A DNA stretch of 64,000 bases, taken from contig CM060072.1 in assembly GCA_030533445.1 (NCBI GenBank), positions 23,521,267 through 23,585,266 on the forward strand, written 5' to 3'. Positions within the stretch are counted from its first letter, which is position 1. Every line of letters starts with the position of its first letter. The notes under the pieces were generated by a model that saw only the letters and a list, made by a program, of their open reading frames with translations, was not told where the DNA came from and did not search any database. The stretch is from Cyprinodon diabolis (lineage: Eukaryota > Chordata > Actinopteri > Cyprinodontiformes > Cyprinodontidae). Position numbers and translations under genes: made by a program. This document shows positions 11,801 through 23,288 of the stretch, piece by piece.

Positions 11801-13990
11801 GCTGCTCCTAAAAGTAAACATAATAGCTGCTCAAGTAAATGTAACTGAGTAAATGTAACTAGTTAATACAAACCTCTGATTGTGGCAACATAAATTATAT
11901 TAATATTTGAGTTCATCCCCTTCTTTCAGCAGCGTCTTTCTAAGTTTGCATGCAAGGTGCAGACGAAAAGAAAACATTTGAGTGCAAGAGCTTAATTTTA
12001 CACAGTGATGTAATATAAACTTTATTCATCTCTGATATCCACAAAAAAATTACAACCTGTGATTTATCATTACAAGGCAAATCTTTCTTTAAAAATGATT
12101 ATTATCATGATGAGTTTGCCTATTTTTTGGGCTATTTCAGTGTCAATCACTATTTAATCAAAATATAACCATAACTCCATTCCAAAAAGCCTTCATGACC
12201 AAAAGACTCTGATGACATCACTTAAGTATTTTACGTTTTTTTCTTGTCTCTCCTTCAAAAGTGCTTTTGAAGTTTCAGAGAGAAATATTTAACAAAACTG
12301 TGTAGATTTCAGGATAATTTAGCAATAAAACACAGATTCTGAAAGACTGTACAGTCAGAGCCAAACCTTTGTTCAAAGATATAACATTTGAACCCTTTAC
12401 AACCTAAATATAATTATAATTCTTTTGAAAGTCACTGTTATGTGTTTAGTGATATCCCCTTGATCAACTATATTTCTGTGCCTCTTGTGATTCTTGTGAC
12501 TTAGACACGCATAAAGCAGAGGTAGCTGGTTTTTTTTTTCAGTGACCCTTTTGGAAACACTAGAGAGTAGATCAGTACTTACAACTTTGTTTTCCTTGTC
12601 TTTGTGCATTATTGGAGGAAGAAAAGGTCAATAAAACATAGATGGTTTTATAATATTACTGTATTTTTCTTTTGGAACAGCAACATGAATAAAAAGAATG
12701 CATGGCCAATTTCCCCAAAATGGACCATGCTCTTTTATCCACTGATTTGTTTGCAATTCTATTTTTAAATTTAGTTTATTGGACTTTATTTTTATTGCAC
12801 TGCTCAGTTTTAATGTTTCCAGAGTCTGATTCTCTCATATATCAGAGGAAATGCTATTAATAAGTATTCTAACTGCTTTTTAAAGCCTTTCCATACAGTT
12901 TGTTGTGAAATATGGGACACATTGGTCGCAGGCCTCTGCATTAATTTTGATGCATCATAAATCATAAATGAGCAGTATGAGACAGGAGAGATACTGGTGG
13001 ACCTTGATGGCTAACACTTATAAATATGGCCTGTGATGTGATGCTGATAATATGTTAAACCTTATAGAACTGAATAATGCAAAACAACTAGCTAATTTAG
13101 GATTTCTTGGTAACATTAGCTCTTTTTACTCATAAGATCTCTATATCGTTCATGAAGGGAAGCCAATTACTGAGGGGAAACAAATGTTAATGAGGCACTT
13201 GACATTTAACTTCATAATACAGTCACTTTGCCCCCTACTGCTCCTTGAAATAACAGCCAGGAAAGGCTGGCAGCCTTTGAAGGAATGTGGTTACAGCGAG
13301 CAACATATATTGTTTAAACCAACTATTTACATACACTTCAGAAAAATACAAATGCTGCTTTTTTTTCTAGTTCTCTGACAATAACTCAAACAAGACCTTT
13401 CTTTTTTTTGTTTATTAAGATTTATTTCCCCTTTGCTTGAAAGGTTGGAATATCAGAGGTTTCCAAAGTATGTTGTTGACATTTAGTAGCATTATCCTTA
13501 ATTATTCCTCTAAAATACAGCAAATTTAGATTTACAATTTGACCTTGTGTGTACCTTGCATTTTATTATTATTTATATTATTATTAACAACATAAATCAG
13601 CTGATCTGCTTTAAGTAACCTCAGAAAATAATTGCAGTTCAGACAAAAAAAAAAAAAAGCAAATTCCAATAACAGATCACTCTAATAAAAAATGCTTCTC
13701 TCTGCTGAAATATTTTAAACGGAAAACACCTATTGTCTCTTTTCATTGGTCCTATAAGGTAGTTCTTTGTCCCTGATGAATCAAAGTCTGTAATTCTATT
13801 TCCAAATGATTAATAAACTTCCTTCGGGATGTATTACCAACAGGAAAATTAAAGTCATGGAAATGATGATCCTTTTTGATCTTCCTTTCAGGTGTTACTA
13901 CATTATTTTGTAACCTTTTTCAAGCTATTCTTCCATATTAGCTTTTTAACTGTTGGTCTCTCAGCTTTCCTGTTATCTCAGGACTAATAG
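8830..13990. other. AT-rich intergenic stretch without recognisable genes
   Basis: No exon, RNA gene or long open frame is supported here. The part around 11100-11880 contains paired pieces such as ACTCAAGTAAAAGTAA and AAATGTAACTGAGTAAATG, as seen at the ends of fish hAT-type MITEs, so a decayed copy is likely. The rest is low-complexity, AT-rich sequence. Confidence 0.6.
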
Positions 13991-14203
13991 AGACTTCAGA
14001 GATGAAGGTCACACCACAGGTTGCCTTTCAGTGCTGCATGGAGCCAATCCTGTTTGAAGGAGGGAACCTACTGAAGCCGTCCTCCTCATCTTCTGCAATT
14101 AATCTCACTTTGTTTGTTACTGTTATTGTGTGCGGTGAACACTGTTGAGGACAAAAGGTGATTTGATTAAAGGAAACTAGCTGCTGCTTAGTTTTTCTTG
14201 CAG
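13985..14203 (+). other. Possible 5' UTR exon of gng8
   Basis: The segment ends in a strong donor context, TTGCAG|GTAAGAA, at 14203/14204. It lies 520 bp before the acceptor of the first coding exon of gng8. The start is undetermined and no transcript evidence is available. Confidence 0.25.
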
Positions 14204-14723
14204 GTAAGAACATTTGTTTTTTGTTTATGTGAGGAAAATAGTTGTCAATATTTTTACATGCATTTTAACTTATATTCTATTGCTAACATTTCTGCTGGAT
14301 TTCAAATATAGCTATAAAATAAAGCATTTTTCTATTTTGGTTGAGCAATACATGCTTTTGTTGTTAGATGCACACTAATGTATCCTATGCACAATTTGTT
14401 CAAAATTAACACCAACTTTTGTATTAAAAGTGAAAGCATTGCAAAAAGTTGAATCAGCTCTATATCACATATCTTTTTCAAAGAGTAACATGTTAATATT
14501 AAATGTATTTACACTTGGTGGCGGGATGATGCCCCTGGGGAAGGCTGCTCTGCCTCCGCTCCCCTACCCTCCTCCTTTGAGACCCTCCCTGCACAACTTG
14601 CACCTGAGACCCAGGGAGCAGAATTAACAAGCAAATTGAAACAGAGTCAACACTGCATTCAACACCAGTTATTTGCGCTATCTGATTCTATTTTTTCCCC
14701 TTTTGTTTTTGCTTCTAATGCAG

Positions 14724-15963
14724 ATTTAAATTTGCTGCCGGCTGGAAGATTTCAGAGGCAAAATGTCTAATAACATGGCCAAGATCGCAGATGCAAGAAA
14801 AACGGTGGAGCAGCTGAAGCTGGAGGTCAACATAGAGAGAATGATGGTAAGTTTGCTCTACAATAAAAGTCAATTCCTTTATTATCACAGCAGGTGTCGT
14901 TGTGTATGTTCACACTCACGACCATACATATATGTATTCAGTGGCTTATTGATGCAGCTCACCACCCAGGGCAGCATATCTATGGGAGTGGCACATGCTA
15001 ATTAAGAAGCCTCCTAAAGCAGATGTGCACCATATTAGCACTGCAAGAAAACATGACCGTACAGCCTTTTGCAAAAGTTGGTACCTGCGTTACAGCTTCT
15101 AGTACGCCACTAAAAGGTAACCAAAGCATTTCTGGATAATGTAGACTGCATATGTATTCCTCTTCAGTAAAATACCCGGACATTCAAAACTAAAGGAAAC
15201 TAAAGTGAGTTTAGCTGAGTTTCTTGGAAGAATAGTTTGATATCTGAAAAAATGAATTTACTTTTTTCTAAACATGTAGAAGCATATTTCATTTTTTTAT
15301 TTATAGCATATCCTTAGACTTTTTAAAGAGTAAAACCAACAGTATATAAATAGGAGAACCTTGTATGATTAATTCAGCACAAACTAAATAACTATTTATA
15401 TACCTACAGTAACTTAAAATAATACTATGAAGGTCTGATAAGTTGGATAAAAAGTAGGGGTTTGATCACAAAATGAGTGACTTGTCTTTCGGCCTCTTCA
15501 TACAAAAACTTTATGCAAATACTGTAAATTGTGCACAGATGGGGATATTATGTTTTAAAATAAAATCTGCAAGTACAAACAGCAATAAGATTATTGAAAT
15601 AACACCAGCACCAGTTAGAAATTATCTAAAGACCCGTTAGAAGAACCGCAGTATCACGTCTATATACAGAGAAATACAATGAGATTAATCCTGTGGGACA
15701 GACAGATTAAATGTAATTCCATAGATTCTAGTCCGATCTTAAAGTCTAATGTGATGTAAGCAAATGTGTTTCAAATCAGTGCATTCAAATAAGTCAAAGA
15801 GTAAAGCTTCATCTTAAAACACCTTTTTTTGCAGGTATCCAAAGCAGCTGCAGAACTGATGTCCTACTGTGAAGCTCACGCTAAAGAGGACCCTCTGGTG
15901 ACTCCTGTCCCGTCATCAGAGAATCCCTTCAGAGAGAAGAAGTTATTCTGTGTCATACTCTAA
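14724..15963 (+). CDS. gng8: G-protein gamma subunit 8
   Basis: This encodes a small heterotrimeric G-protein gamma subunit that pairs with a beta subunit at the membrane. Coding exons are 14763-14846 (28 codons; the exon probably starts at 14724 after TTCTAATGCAG) and 15835-15963, joined in phase 0. The 70-aa product begins [20 protein letters not shown] and contains [20 protein letters not shown], then NPFREKK, and ends CVIL. The CaaX box with terminal Leu predicts geranylgeranylation. The MSNNMAKIA start and length match GNG8 better than GNG2 or GNG4. The start codon is the first in frame and is followed directly by the conserved N-terminus. In mammals GNG8 is known from olfactory and vomeronasal neurons; expression here is not inferable. 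Confidence 0.93.
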
Positions 15964-16078
15964 CCACGTTGAAAACAGGATCTTTTTTTTTTTTTTATAT
16001 GTGCATCATTGTCTTTAATTAAAGCAGCTTTTTGGTGACTGTGTGAAATGATCATCTTTTCAGCCTAATAATAATGGC

Positions 16079-16084
16079 AATAAA
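16079..16084 (+). terminator. gng8 poly(A) signal
   Basis: A canonical AATAAA lies 116 bp after the gng8 stop codon. Confidence 0.6.
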
Positions 16085-16499
16085 GTTTTATTGATAAAGG
16101 GTGCAAAGTTCAGTTGAACAGCTCCACACTGCTGCCTTGTGCACACAGTTTACACATTAACCAAATCATATGGCTGTTTTTTTTTTTACACTACCTGAGT
16201 ATAATATCCTTTAAATCTTTTAAAACTAAATGAATGCCAGGGATTTATTAAAAATACAGAAGATATAAAGGATTTATTTTTATCCATATGGCTATTTACT
16301 AGATTTAGGTTAATATATATTTTTAAAAACAAAGATTTATTTTTTTTAAACCCAACTCAAGTGGGTTTTCATGTGGCACGCGTTACTTTTGTTGTTAGAT
16401 GAATGCCTGAATAAACAAGCTGCTCTGCGAAGAGGCACTTCCTGCCTGAATGTGTCCCAGAGGGATGTACCATCAGCTTGAAAGCAGTGCTGATGAGGG

Positions 16500-16654
16500 G
16501 TGTGGTTATGTGCTGGCAGTACAGGTTAGAGGAGCAACACAACAGGTGTGCACGGTTTACACTGAGCAGGGGGCTCTCGCTCTGAGGCAGACCTAGAGAG
16601 AAAACTACAGGTTTGATTTTTTGGGGAGGGAAATTAAACGGTGACAAGAGTAAG
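16500..16654 (+). other. Possible 5' UTR exon of tmem45b
   Basis: The segment ends at a good donor, AGAGTAAG|GTATGT (16654/16655). It precedes the acceptor TTTTTAG at 17455, 8 bases before the tmem45b ATG. It is less AT-rich than its surroundings. The start and use of this exon are unproven. Confidence 0.3.
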
Positions 16655-17463
16655 GTATGTATATATATATAGGAAAAAAAGCATTGTGTACATTGTGAGG
16701 CAGGTGTTTATTTTCACATTAAGATTATTGAGACAGAGCTGCTCACCTGATGGAGGAAGTAGATCTTTTGTCTATACTCCGGTTTCTTGATTCCTGTGTT
16801 AGAGTAGATGTAAAGTGGAAGTCATATAGGGAAAAACTGGTCTGATCAAGAAAAACTTGTCTGACTGAGCAGGTGTTGGTAGATACACACCCATGCTGCA
16901 TGCCCAGTATCACACTTACAGTACAAAAAGAACAAATGACAATGGAGTCTCTTTGATACAAACTGCCTTCCATTTTTCCACGAAAAACTTAAACTGGAAG
17001 ACGACTCTGTTCTAATTTTAAGTTTGTCCTGCTTTTCACACAAGCAGAAGTCTTGGGATTTGAATGGCAGTTTTGCAAAACAAATGAGGGACTACTTTCT
17101 TTGTAACATAAATACTTCCTGTCAGTGTAGGATCAGGAATATTCCTTTTATTTGGTCAAAGTTTAAATAAAAAAAACAACAAGAAACCTGTTTGATGACA
17201 TATGCAAGTCATTAGGCATGTTAGGAATTCTAGTTTCTCATTGCCAGCTGCTGGTTTGAGTTGTTTATCTTTACTGGTAATCACTTGGGATCGTTATGAG
17301 GCTGACGTGCTGTAAAACACACCTCAAAAAGCTATCTTTAACCTGCCAACTGAATGATTTTAAGCCAGGAGAAATAAAACCCTTTTACCCAAATGATAAT
17401 TGTTTGTGTGTGTGTCTGACATGACTAAGCAAAACTTACTTTTCTTTGTTTTTAGGCTAAACA

Positions 17464-20400
17464 ATGGCCAACTTTGGAGGACACGCCATACCAGGCTCCT
17501 TTTTCCTGCTGTATGGGTTCTGGTTAACGGTGAAGCATGTTCTCCAACACTACTGGAGGACAAGTCAGCCCAAAGGAAGGCAGATCATGCCTCCTTTCTT
17601 TAAGAAGATGGATTATGTTGAAGGAGGATTTCAAATCTTTGCTTCATTTGTTGGTTAGTCCCTTAAACATGCATTTAATTTATTTAATCTGGAATTAGTT
17701 TGACATATTACACAAAAAAGTCATATTTGTGAATCTGAGGTAAAAGAAATGTAACAAATATCTTTGCATGCATATAGTAAATTCTCTAGTTGCAATTATA
17801 GCTCATAATCCCCCACTTTGCTTATCAAAGTTTCATCAGATCGATCGTATTAGATGGAGAACATTCAGAAATATCTGTTTTAAAGTCTTATATAACATAT
17901 TCCATAGTTCTCTGAACTGGACTTTGACTAGGTCACTCTAAAGCATGGATATGCCTTGAATGGAAGCCAAGGAATAATTAATTTTATTCCTTCCTGCATT
18001 TGATCGATACCCCGATGCGATAAAATATCTCCTCAATCGCCCTGGTCTAGGCAAACGGCACAAGCTTTCAGAAAATAATAAAAGATCTGGAACTGACACA
18101 ACACAATAACCATTATATAAATGTTTTTTTTTTAATGAACATTTACAAAGAAAAGGTAATGTAACTGTTAAGTGTATTTTTGAAGACAGTTCCTAAATGA
18201 TGAGTATATCTTGAGACAGCAGTTAATCTACGTATATAAAGACAACCAGAATTAAAGGAAGAGTGAGGGTTCACAACTCTAGCCAGCTTCCCTTTCTTGT
18301 AGAAAAACCCACATCATGATGCTGCCACTATTGTGTTTCACCATTAGGATGACATGTTCAGGATGAAATGCATCACTCGTTTTTTGGTATATGTAATAAT
18401 ATTAGTTCCATTTACATGAGACCAGAGCTTCTGTGTCCCCTCACAAACTTTAGACCCAAATGCTTGTGGTTTTTTGCTGCTGTCACATAAAGGCTATACT
18501 TGTGAAGCTCAAACTAAAGCTGTCCTGTTAAGATATTCTTCAACATCAGCTGCAGATCCCTTCAGAGGTGGCATTGGCTCCTTGGTTCCTTCCCAATAAG
18601 ACTCTTAAAATATCACTAAATTAAATTAAAATGGAGTCTATTCTCTCAGTAGGTGACTTCTGAAGGAAATTGATTGATCTAAATTTGTAAGATGGCCTTT
18701 ATTTAGGTATTTAAGCCTAAAGGGCACTACATGTATTTTTGTTATATATTGAAAATTGGGCTTTGTTTGGTCATTCTTATTTTAGTCACATAAAAGATGT
18801 TTAAAACCCAGTTTTAACATCTTTTCATCAATCTGAAAATGACGGCTTTTTTCTTTTTTAACCAAATGTAATTTTTAAAAAAAGTAAATCATGCCGTCTT
18901 TTCGACCAATTTTTGATTGCTGGCTAAAAAGTAGGTATGATTTTCCTTTAGTGTTGGGTTAGTCTGTCACATCAAATCCTGATTTATTTATTTATACAAG
19001 AACCAAAGTTTAAAACTTTTCCAAAACACTGTGTGACACTATAGCCCTGTTACCTGACCTGCCTGACAGGTATCATGGTGGAGCAGTTTGTGGTGGACGG
19101 CCCACATGCCCGCCTCTATGATCGGGAGAACACCTCATGGGTCAAGCTGATGAACTGGCAGCACAGCACCATGTATCTGTTCTTTGGGATCTCAGGAGCA
19201 GCGCTGCTTGCCAGTGTGACGATCAAACGGGTGCCGCTTGGTGTTGACCGCCTGGCTCTCTCCATTGCTCTTTTTGTTGAAGGTAAATACATTCCCAATG
19301 CTGTCTCTCTGACGTACATCTTAAGATTTATTTTGAACATTTCCTCTCTCGGATCACCCAGGATTCCTCTTCTTGTACCATGTGCATGGTCGGGAACCCC
19401 TCGATGCTCACGTCCACACCTTACTTCTGTTTGCCGTGTTTGCCGGATCGGCCAGTAACATGCTGGAGGTGTTCATAAGGAACAACATCCTTCTGGAACT
19501 GTTCCGGGCACAAATGTTCTTCCTGCAGGGTTCATGGTTCTACCAGGTGATTTAACACATCAGATTTTTATTCAGGCTCTTCCTGAAAGGACCTGCATAG
19601 AAATCCTTAAATTTCCCAACAGTTGCATCTGTTATTCAAATGTATGGCTATGGTATAAACAAAGGGGGGAAAAAACAACAACCTTCAAATCTTGTTGGCA
19701 CCATTTAAAATTATTCAGATCCTTCAAACCTTTCGACACTATTAGGCATATTAAAACCACCAACTGTACTGTATTTGTCTTCAGTTTCTCTCTCAGTATA
19801 AATCCAGGCCTGAGAGGTTTGCTAGAGAACATAAGCGGCTAATCGGCATCAACCAAGAGGCAAGGCAGAGGTGAGGGGTGGATATAGGAAGATATTTATT
19901 TAACAGAGTTTGGCCAGAAAATTTCACAAAGCTATGTTCTACACATTATCTCAGCATATAACATAACCTACAATGAGCCCACTATAAAGCATAGTGGTGG
20001 CAGTAGTGTCATGTGGTGGGGAGGCTTTAATGACAGGGAAACAGGTTAGTTGATTGAAAGATAGAGAATCTAGAAGGAGGAACTGTTACCAGCTGACCTT
20101 TAACATGGATCCAAGGCTCGACTGGCTGATTTCCATCAAACTCTATTCATGTATTAGAATGGCCCAGTCAAAGTCTAGACCTAAATCCAATTAAAAATAT
20201 GCCAAAAAATTAGGATCCATTTTCACAGGCACAAGCAAACCATCCGGACTAAGCTTTAGCTATTTTTGTGAAACAAAATTTGGCAATAATTTCAATCTAT
20301 AGATGTTTAAATAATCCAGAGATGTACTCTAAAAGAAGCTGGCTATAACGTTTCCCTCAGCATAACTGAATACTTTGCAAACTTGCTCATAAAAAGTAAA

Positions 20401-22774
20401 AAAACTAAACTTTTCTTTTCTCTGCGCAATTATGCATAATTTTGAATTGACATTTTGTTCGTTCTGAGGCCGCTCTACAATGATGGACCTTTACAGCAGA
20501 ATTTAAAAGGTGTACATATAAAGAAGGTTTCCATACTTCTTTTTAAACTAGTTTTCACCCCAAACACTCAGCTTACTTTGTGGATGATTAATGCATAAAA
20601 TATGCATAAAATATTTACTACAGTTACTACAAAGTAATAAGAGGAATACTGGTAATTCACTCTTATAACCTTCACTATGATTTCATTTATCCCTATACTG
20701 TAAACATACAGGTTCAACTATTATCTCTTTTTTCTCTTCAGATTGGAGTTGTTCTCTACCCCTTAAATGGAGACGCATGGGATTTAAAGCTACATGACAA
20801 CATGATGTTTGTCACAATGTGTTTCTGCTGGCATTTAGCTCTGTCTATGCTTTTGGTCACCTGTACTGCCTCCAGTGTTTGGTTGTAAGTATCTCACTTA
20901 TAAGCAGTTTCAAAACGTTGCATAGTCCTATGGCTGTCTGAATGTGTGTTTAACTAAGTAACTTTCCTCACAAACTAATCAAAGTAATCTTATACAAACA
21001 GTGTCCTTTTCAGTAAAATATTTCCGTTTTAAATCATATGTTAGTGGAAAAGCTTTTAAAACAGCAGGTTCATTTTAAGTTTGGTGTTTCAAGGTTAAGT
21101 AAACATCTAGATTAAACAGTGCTGGAATGCAGCAAGGAAACGAGTTAATCCCCTAAGGAAACTACTTAAACAACAGAAGTAAAGAGTATGGAGTGTTTAC
21201 CAGGTTGACTATTAAACTAAAATGACACATTAAAAACATTCACTCCCCTAAAAGAGGGGGCTTTCCACAGATCAGGTCTGTTTTTGGACAAACTGACAAG
21301 TTTCTGATCAAACAAACGTACCAAGAACCCCGGGGTAAACTCAACATGCAGTTTGCAAAAGATTGCTTTATGTCTTGACCACTTAAAGCCAAGTGTATCA
21401 TATCTGGTACAGTTTTTGAGACCTCTGCATCATCAGTGTGATATTTTTGTTGATGGAAAAACCCCGACCTACACAATTAGACGTGTGTAGTGAAAAGAAA
21501 AACATTACAAAAACGCCTAATGCATCAACACTGATGCAAATGAAGGATCTAATTAAACTTGTACAACATTTATGTTGTATTTCACTTGTCAGAAAGTTCA
21601 ATGATAACTCTAATAAAAATATATATATATACATTTTTTGTCAATGATTTCATGGTCAAAGCTTTAAAGGCTATTAAAACCAACATGGCTTTATTCCAAT
21701 CACAGCAAACAGCACAGTGTCATGACTTTAATGATAACATTGTCATTTGATTATGTGGAGGACTTTTGGCCCATTCTTAGTTGCAGTTGTGCTTTTGATC
21801 CTTGTCCTTCCAAATCGGCTTGGGCTAAAGGTCGCAAACTGATGGTAATATATTCTCCTTGGGGATTTTTTGATAGAGAACAGAGTTTATGGTTCAATTA
21901 ATTACCATAGGTCGTCAAGGTCCTGAAGCAGTACAGTAATCCTACGCCATTACAATACCGCCACTGTGTTTGACTGTTGATGTAAAGGTACACAGGCCAT
22001 CCAAAAATGTACATCCTACTAGACCTGTTAAAAAGAGTGTCTGTGGTCCAGTAGATTAAACTAAATACGACTCTCAGGCTTGATGTATTCATTTTAAAAT
22101 AAACGAAACCAAGTTGGTTAACAGTTGTTCAGCAGCTTCTGTGACTCAAATAGATGAAACAAAACAAAAAAAGAGGCTGAGCTGCCTTGGATCAAGCAGT
22201 GGTATAAAATATTAAGAATCCCAAAAAAAACATATTCAAGAGTTTGTTCAGTTCTGGAACAAACTCAAAGTTCTTTATAAATGTAATTTCTCTTTACATT
22301 ACTAAAGTACTCTTGAACTGAATTCTTACTCACTGTGGAAATACCCTGACACACACACACAATCAATGCTAGAAGTAAAAGCTCTTAGTTTTTATCCCCC
22401 AAGTGCACTATTTGAGTTTACAATCTAAAATTTATGCTTAATTTTTGATAATTTGGTTTTAGGAACAAAACTGATTTTGGACTCATCTGTTTTGCTTTTA
22501 TTTAATCATTGAATTATATTAACTTATCAGCTGAAGAATTGTGAATCTAATATATTTTTCTCAAATTGTAAATTTGTGATGGGTCATTAAGGAGCTTAAA
22601 GCGCATTTTAACTTTCTTTATTGAAGTTTGAGTGTAACGGCCTCTTATCTTTGTTCTAACAGCACCACAACAAGATGCTCTGTAAAAGGACGGGATATAG
22701 AGATTGGCATGCGAAACACATCCTCCAAAACCAGCTCTCAGAAAGCTTTACTTGAAGAGTCAGATGAAGAATGA
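17464..22774 (+). CDS. tmem45b: Transmembrane protein 45B (TMEM45/DUF716 family)
   Basis: This is a polytopic membrane protein of the TMEM45 family, whose biochemical role is poorly defined. Five coding exons, 17464-17653, 19070-19282, 19362-19546, 20742-20884 and 22663-22774, join in phase to give 280 aa; human TMEM45B has about 275. It starts [20 protein letters not shown]. Conserved segments include [32 protein letters not shown] and [13 protein letters not shown], spread over about six or seven hydrophobic spans. The C-terminus ends in acidic EESDEE, as in the human protein. Adjacency to nfrkb matches human 11q24 and favours tmem45b over tmem45a. It is read tail-to-tail with nfrkb. Introns 1, 3 and 4 are filled with AT-rich DNA and decayed transposons. 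Confidence 0.92.
17890..19030. repeat. Decayed Tc1-like transposon remnants in tmem45b intron 1
   Basis: Fragments such as TGGACTTTGACTAGGTCACT and ACATCATGATGCTGCCACTA (18312) match well-known pieces of degenerate fish Tc1 elements. No open transposase frame remains and ends are not definable. Confidence 0.45.
19690..20400. repeat. Decayed Tc1-like transposon remnant in tmem45b intron 3
   Basis: GTGGTGGCAGTAGTGTCATG followed by GTGGGGAGGC (near 20000) is the plus-strand form of the same Tc1 transposase motif region. An end-like string, TGAATACTTTGCAA, lies near 20370. It is heavily mutated. Confidence 0.45.
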
Positions 22775-22915
22775 AAGGCTGGTTTCTGCTTTATGTATTT
22801 TTTTTTTTAAACCAAATTTCATGTATGTTGACTTTCAAATTCAAATTTTCATTTGTTACCATGTTAATAAGAAAATGTAAAAATGTTTCTGTGAAAATGT
22901 ATGTTAGCTTTTTGA

Positions 22916-22921
22916 AATAAA
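22916..22921 (+). terminator. tmem45b poly(A) signal
   Basis: AATAAA lies 142 bp after the tmem45b stop. It is the last plus-strand signal before the opposing nfrkb 3' end. Confidence 0.65.
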
Positions 22922-23001
22922 AGAGAAACTGTTAGTGATCTGTTGTTTTTTGCAAAGAATATTTTTAGAAACAAAGAAAAGTAGTATCTTGAAACATTTT
23001 T

Positions 23002-23015
23002 TTTATTTATTTATT
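23002..23015 (-). terminator. nfrkb poly(A) signals (overlapping)
   Basis: On the minus strand three overlapping AATAAA hexamers occur at 23015-23010, 23011-23006 and 23007-23002, about 275 bp beyond the nfrkb stop codon. Confidence 0.6.
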
Positions 23016-23288
23016 GCCATGCGCACAACACATGCATAAAAAAAGTCAAATTCAATCTAACAGTTATTTTATGATCTCATGACAAGAAACAAAGTGGGAA
23101 AACTACCAATTAAAAGAGGAATATCCAGAAAGGTTTAGTAGTACTTTCCGACAGTTGTCTTATAAATGATTAATCTTGTAACAATGTGCAAAAAATAATT
23201 TTTAGTTAAATTAATACTTTGAATACATAAACAGCCTCTAACAAAGAACAAGGCTGAAGCCCTTGATGTAAGACTGACAATGATCAGA

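Noticed and set aside
9697..13378. Several short open frames of 60-85 codons in AT-rich DNA
   Set aside because: There are no splice sites in phase, no recognisable domains and no nearby exons. They are consistent with chance.
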